A DNA stretch of 64,000 nucleotides from Monosiga brevicollis MX1 (lineage: Eukaryota; Opisthokonta; Choanoflagellata; Craspedida; Salpingoecidae), in assembly GCF_000002865.3 (NCBI RefSeq), contig NW_001865052.1, positions 642,409 to 706,408 of the forward strand, written 5' to 3'. Positions 58,168 through 64,000 of the stretch are shown piece by piece (the first letter of the stretch is position 1; each line of letters starts with the position of its first letter). The translations under genes and the position numbers were made by a program. The notes under the pieces were generated by a model. The model saw only the letters and a list, made by a program, of their open reading frames with translations, searched no databases and was not told the DNA's origin.

Positions 58168-59610
58168 ATGGCCAAGTATCAAGTTGTGTTTGTCCGTCAC
58201 GGCCAGTCCCAGGTGTGTACAACGTGACCGATCACGTCCTCGCCTTCCCCCCGCCTCCCTCTTGAAGACAATACTCCATCCCAGACCTTTCCGGCTCTGT
58301 CGAAGTGGACCCGGCGCCTCACAAAGTTTGCTCGTTTGCCATCTTCGGCCGCCGCACGTTCGGCGCTCCTGACTCTTTAGTGGAATCTGGAGAACAAGTT
58401 TACCGGTTGGGTGGATGTGCCCCTATCCGAACAGGGTGTGATCGAGGCCAAGGAAGCCGGCGCGGTACGTCTGCATGCGGTTGCCCGCACATTCGTGTCA
58501 CGTCATGTTACCCGCCGGAGCGGCACGGTCGCTGAGGGCAAACACGCTTTGTGCCGATCTTATACTCGCTTTGGATGTGGTTGGGTCTGCTGTCTGCTGC
58601 TTTTGTGGGCCTCAGGTCCTCAAGGAGCAGGGCTTCAAGTTTGACGAGGCCTTTACCTCCGTGCTCAAGGTGTGTTGGCAGAATTATCTACTCAAAACCA
58701 GGTTGTTGGCCTTTTTCGACAAATTCGTTGTGGCCTTTTTTTTTTTTCTTCATCATGGCCTTGACGCCCACAGCGCGCCATCAAAACGTGCAACATTATT
58801 CTCGAGGAGAGCGATCAGGTGAGCGGCAGGTCCGGCAACGTTGGTCTCGGAATCATCCATCATGGTACAATCTCGGTGTTACTTACTTTCTTGGCCTGCC
58901 CGTCGCGTTTGCCGTTTGAGGACAGGAGTTTATTCCCGTGGTCAAGGACTACCGTCTGAACGAGCGCATGTATGGCGCTCTTGCCGGCTTGGACAAGAAG
59001 GAAACGGTTGAGAAGCACGGCGCCGAGCAGGTGCACATTTGGCGCCGCTCGTACGATATCCCTCCGCCCGCCTGCGAGAAGGATCATCCCTATCACCCCA
59101 GCAAGTCGCCCTGGGCCGCCTCCATCCCCGAGGACAAGCTGCCGGCCACCGAGAGTCTCAAGCTGACCCTGGAGCGTGTTCTCCCCTACTGGGACGAGGT
59201 CATTGTACCCGAAATCAAGGCTGGCAAGAAGGTTCTGATCGCAGCCCATGGCAACAGCATCCGGGCCATCCTCAAGTGTGTATTTCTTCTCCTTTTGGGT
59301 GTTCCATGCGAGCCAGGCGAGCCCGCGTTGACCTCACAGGCGGCGGGCATCATGGGCCTGCGCGCGTGCATGTAGGTATTTGGACGATATTTCCGAGGAG
59401 GTCATCCCGGCCCTTGATGTGCCCACGGGCGTTCCCCTCTTCTACGAGTTTGACGAGAACATGAAGCCTATCAAGCAGGAGGGTGCTGCTGAGCATCTGA
59501 GCGGCCGGTACGTGACAAAGGCTAAGCGAGCCAGGCCAATAGTGCGATTCGACGCATCGGGAATAGTCATGCTGTAGATTGCATCGTGCGTAAGCTGACT
59601 TGTGCCTTTG

Positions 59611-59672
<62 letters not shown>

Positions 59673-59748
59673 CTCTAGCTATCTCATTGATGAGGAAACG
59701 CTCAAGGCCAAGATTGAGGAGGTCAAGAACCAAACCAAGGCCAAGTAG
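58168..59748 (+). CDS. PGAM1: 2,3-bisphosphoglycerate-dependent phosphoglycerate mutase
   Basis: A glycolytic enzyme that interconverts 3- and 2-phosphoglycerate. ATG 58168 opens [14 protein letters not shown], with the phosphohistidine RHG motif, up to a GTGTGT donor. Further exons: [20 protein letters not shown] with [96 protein letters not shown] (the second catalytic His); [20 protein letters not shown]. The last exon after a CTCTAG acceptor reads [20 protein letters not shown], ending AK and TAG 59746-59748. Active-site residues are intact. It has a dPGM-type length. The last intron carries a (GT)n array. Confidence 0.93.
59614..59670. repeat. (GT)n microsatellite in the last PGAM intron
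   Basis: About 57 bases of GT, ending nine bases before the CTCTAG acceptor. Confidence 0.95.
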
Positions 59749-61639
59749 AGTACGCACGGACAACCTAGCAGTTTTGCTTGCATCAACCATCCATTCAGAA
59801 TTCTTTCGCACCAGCACGTCCCCCCCTCCCAATCAATCTCTTCTTTTCGTTCTTGTGTTCTTCTGGCAACGTTGGCGAGCAGTTATATCAGGGGTCAGCT
59901 TGGCTATAAGATGGCATGACATCTCAGGGCTTGGTCGTCCGCTGGTCGAAACTTGGAACCGAGATGTTATTGTGAGCCAACAGATGATAGCCAACTCGAC
60001 AACTTGATACGAGGCATGCGTATATCTTGCATCAACACGAAACCCACGACTGACTCCACCTCAACTTGGTGTCTCGTACTTGTTCAGGCAGCTCGTCAAC
60101 GTCCCCGACACAATCCCAACCATTGTGCCACTTAACCCAACTGATCTGGTGGACCACCCAACCATGAGAGCTTGTTTTTCATCAGCGACCGGGGACTCGT
60201 GTATGTAGAATGATAGGCTGGATGACTGCATCAGGCAGGGATGTGGCCGCCCATCACGTGCGTGCGTCAAGCGCAACAAGCAGATAGTCACGTGCATGGA
60301 GATGGCATTTCACAAGCATGCTGCGCTTGGAGGGCAGTGAAAAGAGATGATGATCTTCCCACGTGATGATTTTTGGAGATGCACCTTTGCGCGTTTTGTG
60401 TTGGTCTGCACGCCAGGGATCTGGCAAGGGGGTAAGCGAGAGCCTGATTGGCATTGATGGGCCCTGACAGGCACAAGAGGGCGGCGAGCAGAAACAAGGT
60501 GCGTCGGCACCCCGTTTGCGCGGGTTGGATTTGTTTCGGGGGTTACACAGCTGGCTCCGATCGCTTGGTTTTTGGTCGTTTGGGGTCCGAAGGTTCGGCC
60601 ACGATTCAAGAGTCAGGGTCAAGGCGTGCGGTGGTGCGGCCTTTGGTAGGGGAGCTAGAGGGGGGGGGGGAGGGACGGGGACTGCAGTGAGTGACAATGT
60701 TTGGAGATGACAAGGTTTTACCCTCGCAGCAAGGGGGTTGAGGATAGTCAAATCAGCAGTAACTCTGTCCGCGACTTGTCTGATTGGACGACGGCGCGAT
60801 GGGGGTACATGTGGGTGAGGACAGGACGCGCTCCCGTCTGCACAGTCAATCGATGTGCCAGACAGGGTCAAGTGGCGCCTCGCACCCCATTTTGTCCTAC
60901 AACTGGACCGTCATAATAGCAAGCGAAGGACTGCTGGGTTGCTTGGAATGTTGGTGTGTCACAGCAGTGACGTCAAAAGCAATCGTCCCAGTCATCCCAT
61001 TTGGTGAAGGGAAGGGAGATTTCGCTGACAACCTTGTCGTTTAGGCTTCCAAAGCTCCTTTGTCCACTTTCAAAGGCATGAGGGAATTGGTATGTGTGCG
61101 TGGGTGTGTTGTGTTGCTGTTGATGTGCAGATGCAAGTCATGCCGTGCCTGGCCCGTATTCTTCAAAGCCCCGAACCAGCGCTTGGTGTTATAGTTGGTG
61201 TCCCATGTCCTGTGTCCTCCTCGGCACAGAAGTATTGTGTGAGTAAGAATTCTTGTTGTGAGTGTCCTCTCCCATCGGCGCGCTTGATTGTTCATGCAGG
61301 TTGTTGAGGTTGCCGATGTATTTGGGGTGCTGGATTGCTGGTTGTCCGAATAGCATAATAACATGATTATGCTTGGGGCGGAGCTGCGTCGAAGCTTGCT
61401 TCTGTTTGATGGACACCAACTGCGCCTCATTTTGCGATGGTCCCGTTCGCTTTTCCGAAGGGATGATACGTTGTCCAATCGAGGGGCGAGACGATGCTGG
61501 GTCGCGTTTTAGTCATCATGAACAAGTAAGAGCAGATCGAGAGAAAGAAAATAAGAGCAAGAGAGAGCAAGAGAAAGCAGAATTGGTTTGAGAAGAGAGA
61601 AGTAAAGAGCAAAGACACAAAGGAAAAAGCTAGAGAAAG

Positions 61640-61812
61640 CAGATAGAGCAGATAGAGCAGATAGAGCAAGAGAGAGCAAGATAGAGCAGATAGAGCAGAT
61701 AGAGCAAGAGAGAGCAGATAGAGCAGATAGAGCAGATAGAGCAGATAGAGCAGATAGAGCAGATAGAGCAGATAGAGCAGATAGAGCAGATAGAGCAGAT
61801 AGAGCAGATAGA
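61640..61812. repeat. 9-base tandem repeat, unit AGCAGATAG with AGCAAGAGAG variants
   Basis: About 18 units of agcagatag, with occasional agcaagagag variants in the first half, embedded in a longer GA-rich stretch 61530-61830. Confidence 0.9.
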
Positions 61813-63121
61813 GAGGAGAGAGACAGAGAGACATCACAGTAAGAAGAACATCAAAAAAGAAGCCAAAACTCACAGGAAAAAGATGTTTCATCCATGAAAT
61901 TTGGTTGGCGATGATGACGTCAGGTAGATGGCACGCATGCGACAACGCCCAAACTGCGCAGCAGATGTGACAACGCCTAAACTGCGCAGCAGCTGGTCGT
62001 TTTGCCGAGAGGAATTTGATGGCTTTGTGTGGGCTTGCGTGCACCACTCGGTCGAAGATGAGTGAATGGTCGTTGTCGTAGGACACGGCAGGAGCCAATC
62101 TTTGGGCCTTGGCACGAAACAGTGGGCAGCCTCTGCAGTGGGGCGGCCCACGCAATCAAGGAAAATAAGATGAGTGCAAGTGCCGCCCAAAGCCGATGAC
62201 GTGACCGTCAAGGCTAGAGAATCAATACGGTAAAGGAGCAGTGATGAGGGGCGTGCCATGGCTCGCTGCATTGGGGGTTAGGTGCGCAGGTCTGACCCGT
62301 GGCCTGCCTTGGGCAACCCAGCGATGTCGGGAGGGCTGGCCGGCCTGCTGCGAGGAAGATGCCATGAAGAGTCTACGCTTAGGGTCCACGACACTTTTTT
62401 TTTGTCGGCGCCTACCACCCTGGACATTGTGCCACATGCCAGTCGGCTGCCCAGGATGAAACTTTTGATATTCATGCACGTGTCATGAAGATGACACGAT
62501 TTCATCGAGTTTTCATCTCACCACGCACTCGACTGCAAGGTTGGCAGCCAGCCCGCCGGCTGTGAGGCGCCCCAATCCTTTTCCGTTCTTCTTCTTTTGC
62601 ATCATGCCCTGACCTGGTGGCTTGCCTCCCCGACGTGGCCCGCCCGTCCGTCCGTCCGCCCGCCCAATCACAAGGCCGAAACAGAAACGTATAATCTTAT
62701 ACCCAGCTCCAGCTCCAGCAGTCGGGACCAACGAGTACCAAGCCAAGGACTAGTCCCGACAACAAGTATCAAGCCTGGCCAAGTACGACCCCCTCCCTTG
62801 CCCCCTTGTGCAAATGCATTCAAGTTGGGTCCCACGGCTACCCGGCAAAGCCCATTGCTCCTTCCCAGTATGCGTAGCATGTCATGGGTCCTCATGGGTA
62901 TACCAAATGAAAAACACAAGAAAGAAAGAGAGAGAGAGAGAGAGAGGAGGAGGACGATCGGCCCACCACTACACCCAACATAACATCATAACATACAACG
63001 AGTGCCACCAAACTTTCCCTGCACCAACCCATTCACAAGTTGATGAACTCACCCTACTCATTGGGATTCCTCCTCTGCCTGTGCGTATGTGTGTATGTGT
63101 GTGTGTGTGTGCGCGTCTGCG

Positions 63122-63125
<4 letters not shown>

Positions 63126-63166
<41 letters not shown>

Positions 63167-63197
63167 CTCTCTCTCTCTCTCGTTTCTCTCTCTCTCT
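63126..63197. repeat. (CT)n microsatellite
   Basis: CT dinucleotide with a few TTTCT and TTGT interruptions, in the 5' flank of the kinase gene. Confidence 0.9.
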
Positions 63198-63692
63198 TCA
63201 ACTTCTGCTATTTTAAGCGCGATCGGATCTGCTCTGTTTGAGGTGGTGGGTGGTGGTGCGGCAGTTTGGGCATTTTCTTGATTCCGGCACTCGCCTGTAT
63301 ACCATCATTTCCAAAGACTCGTTGTTCACACACGGTTGCTCCTGTCTCTGTGTGTGTGTGTACTTGATTGCTTGCCTTGGTGTCTTTCTTCACCACACTC
63401 CGCCACTACACACCACCTACATTCCCCCCCCGCCCCGCCCCGCCTCTCTTTGAATTTCCACCCTCGGCTCACTTGCATAGCTGAGCGTCCGCTAGTTTGA
63501 CCGTTGTTGCATTCACACACGCATTCCTCTACGACCACCTGCCCTCCCCATTGAGTGATCAATCTCGAATACTATCAAGCCTAGCATTTTTAAATCTTGT
63601 GACTGCCTCGGCTCACCGCTTTTGGGCGCCTCAAGCCACGCGGTTCTGAGCACCCCTTGTTTGCCTCAACAGCTTGTTCGCAAACAAGCATC

Positions 63693-64000
63693 ATGGCCGC
63701 TATCCCTGCCGCCGACACAGCGCTTCAGCTCGGTAATATACTCCACAACCGATACCGCCTTCTTGATCGCCTGGGCGCTGGCGCCTCAGGTACCGTTTTT
63801 TGCGTCCTGGATCTGGAGACGGATCGCCACCTTGCCCTCAAGGTCGCCGTTGGCTACCCCTTTGGTGGTGCCCACGAGGCTGAAGCCCTTCAACGCTGCC
63901 AGGGCAGCCCACACATTGCCCACCTCCTCGACCACTTTCCCCTCGACAAACTCGGCCACGCCCTCGTTCTCCCCATCATGGCCGGCGGTACCCTTTTTGA
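63693..64000 (+). CDS. Protein kinase, N-lobe only, runs off the right edge
   Basis: ATG 63693 (MAAIPAADTALQLGNILHNR) opens a frame to the window end, 102 codons. YRLLDRLGAGASGTVFCVLD is the glycine-rich ATP loop (LGxGxxGxVF), and HLALKVAVGYPFGG contains the ATP-anchoring Lys in ALKVA. EAEALQRCQGSPHIAHLLDH fits the alpha-C helix Glu and the following strand. LVLPIMAGGTLF reaches the hinge. The very short N-terminus before the kinase core suggests a kinase-first architecture. Group cannot be assigned without the C-lobe. Confidence 0.85.
   Translation, partial: MAAIPAADTALQLGNILHNRYRLLDRLGAGASGTVFCVLDLETDRHLALKVAVGYPFGGAHEAEALQRCQGSPHIAHLLDHFPLDKLGHALVLPIMAGGTLF

Larger units (their letters stand above)
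59749..63692. other. 3.9 kb without a supported gene
   Basis: Frames exist on both strands but none shows a family signature or credible splice series. The stretch holds a CT/GT-rich part from 63080 to 63200, a (GA)n at 62925-62945, the 9-base tandem array at 61640-61812 and a short direct repeat at 61945-61992. A minus-strand piece near 61900-62150 (HCRGCPLFRAKAQRLAPAVS) looks protein-like but is not enough to call. Confidence 0.5.

Noticed and set aside
60254-60871. 205-codon Pro-rich minus-strand frame
   Set aside because: Composition follows local G-runs; no domain, no conserved-looking blocks, no credible exon borders.
61427-62155. 242-codon minus-strand frame with repeated Leu-Leu-Tyr
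   Set aside because: Most of it is the 9-base tandem repeat, which has no stop in that frame; there is no start context, splice support or homology.
63100-63200. Possible CRISPR-like or spaced repeat array
   Set aside because: These are simple CT/GT microsatellites without spacers, and the genome is eukaryotic.

Overview
This is eukaryotic nuclear DNA of roughly 50-55% GC. Genes are closely packed and alternate between strands. Most are cut into many short coding exons by introns of about 50-200 bases with GT..AG ends. Microsatellites are abundant, mainly (GT/CA)n and (CT)n. The gene content is that of a unicellular relative of animals: a LIMP-2/CD36 receptor, core-1 galactosyltransferase, transmembrane prolyl 4-hydroxylase, FHIT, USP14, PPWD1, REXO4, COA3 and a bZIP factor. 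A choanoflagellate such as Monosiga brevicollis fits best. The organism call is an inference from style and content, not from a search.

Layout. 0-3.2 kb: two minus-strand genes, a 5'-complete, 3'-truncated USP14 deubiquitinase and a small unknown protein. 4.2-6.9 kb: an eight-exon CD36/LIMP-2 lysosomal membrane protein. 7.4-13.1 kb: three plus-strand genes in a row, namely an intronless amino-methyltransferase with a TSPPF motif, the N6-methyl-AMP deaminase ADAL, and FHIT. 13.3-19.4 kb: a mitochondrial-type rhodanese (minus), an M17 aminopeptidase of NPEPL1 type (plus) and P4HTM (minus). 19.4-21.5 kb: no confident gene, two overlapping degenerate frames. 21.5-26.3 kb: a coiled-coil protein followed by a 290-base CT array, an NT5DC1-type HAD phosphatase and a small membrane protein. 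27-28.7 kb: core-1 galactosyltransferase with a lectin-like stem. 29.4-32.5 kb: an accessory patch with a DDE-transposase relic and a Crinkler/RHS-type P-loop NTPase plus restriction-like nuclease gene. 32.9-34.1 kb: a coiled-coil protein. 36-41.7 kb: one long gene combining LOTUS-like, CCCH, RanBP2-type, ankyrin and MYND domains. 42-43.2 kb: REXO4. 43.7-45.7 kb: a tandem segmental duplication carrying two copies of a small unknown gene. 45.9-49.8 kb: a disordered protein and a small unknown. 50.4-54.2 kb: PPWD1. 54.5-57.1 kb: COA3 and a bZIP factor (minus). 58.2-59.7 kb: phosphoglycerate mutase. 59.8-63.7 kb: repeat-rich DNA without a supported gene. From 63.7 kb: the start of a protein kinase that runs off the window.

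Most genes are unrelated housekeeping neighbours. Two places stand out. One is the methyltransferase-ADAL pair: a predicted base amino-methyltransferase lies next to the enzyme that clears N6-methyl-AMP. The other is the NTPase/nuclease gene, in which the two modules share one reading frame but are separated by two TGA codons. Gene ends are start and stop codons. Exon joints were placed by hand from splice signals, reading phase and recalled family sequences, so individual joints may be off by a few bases.
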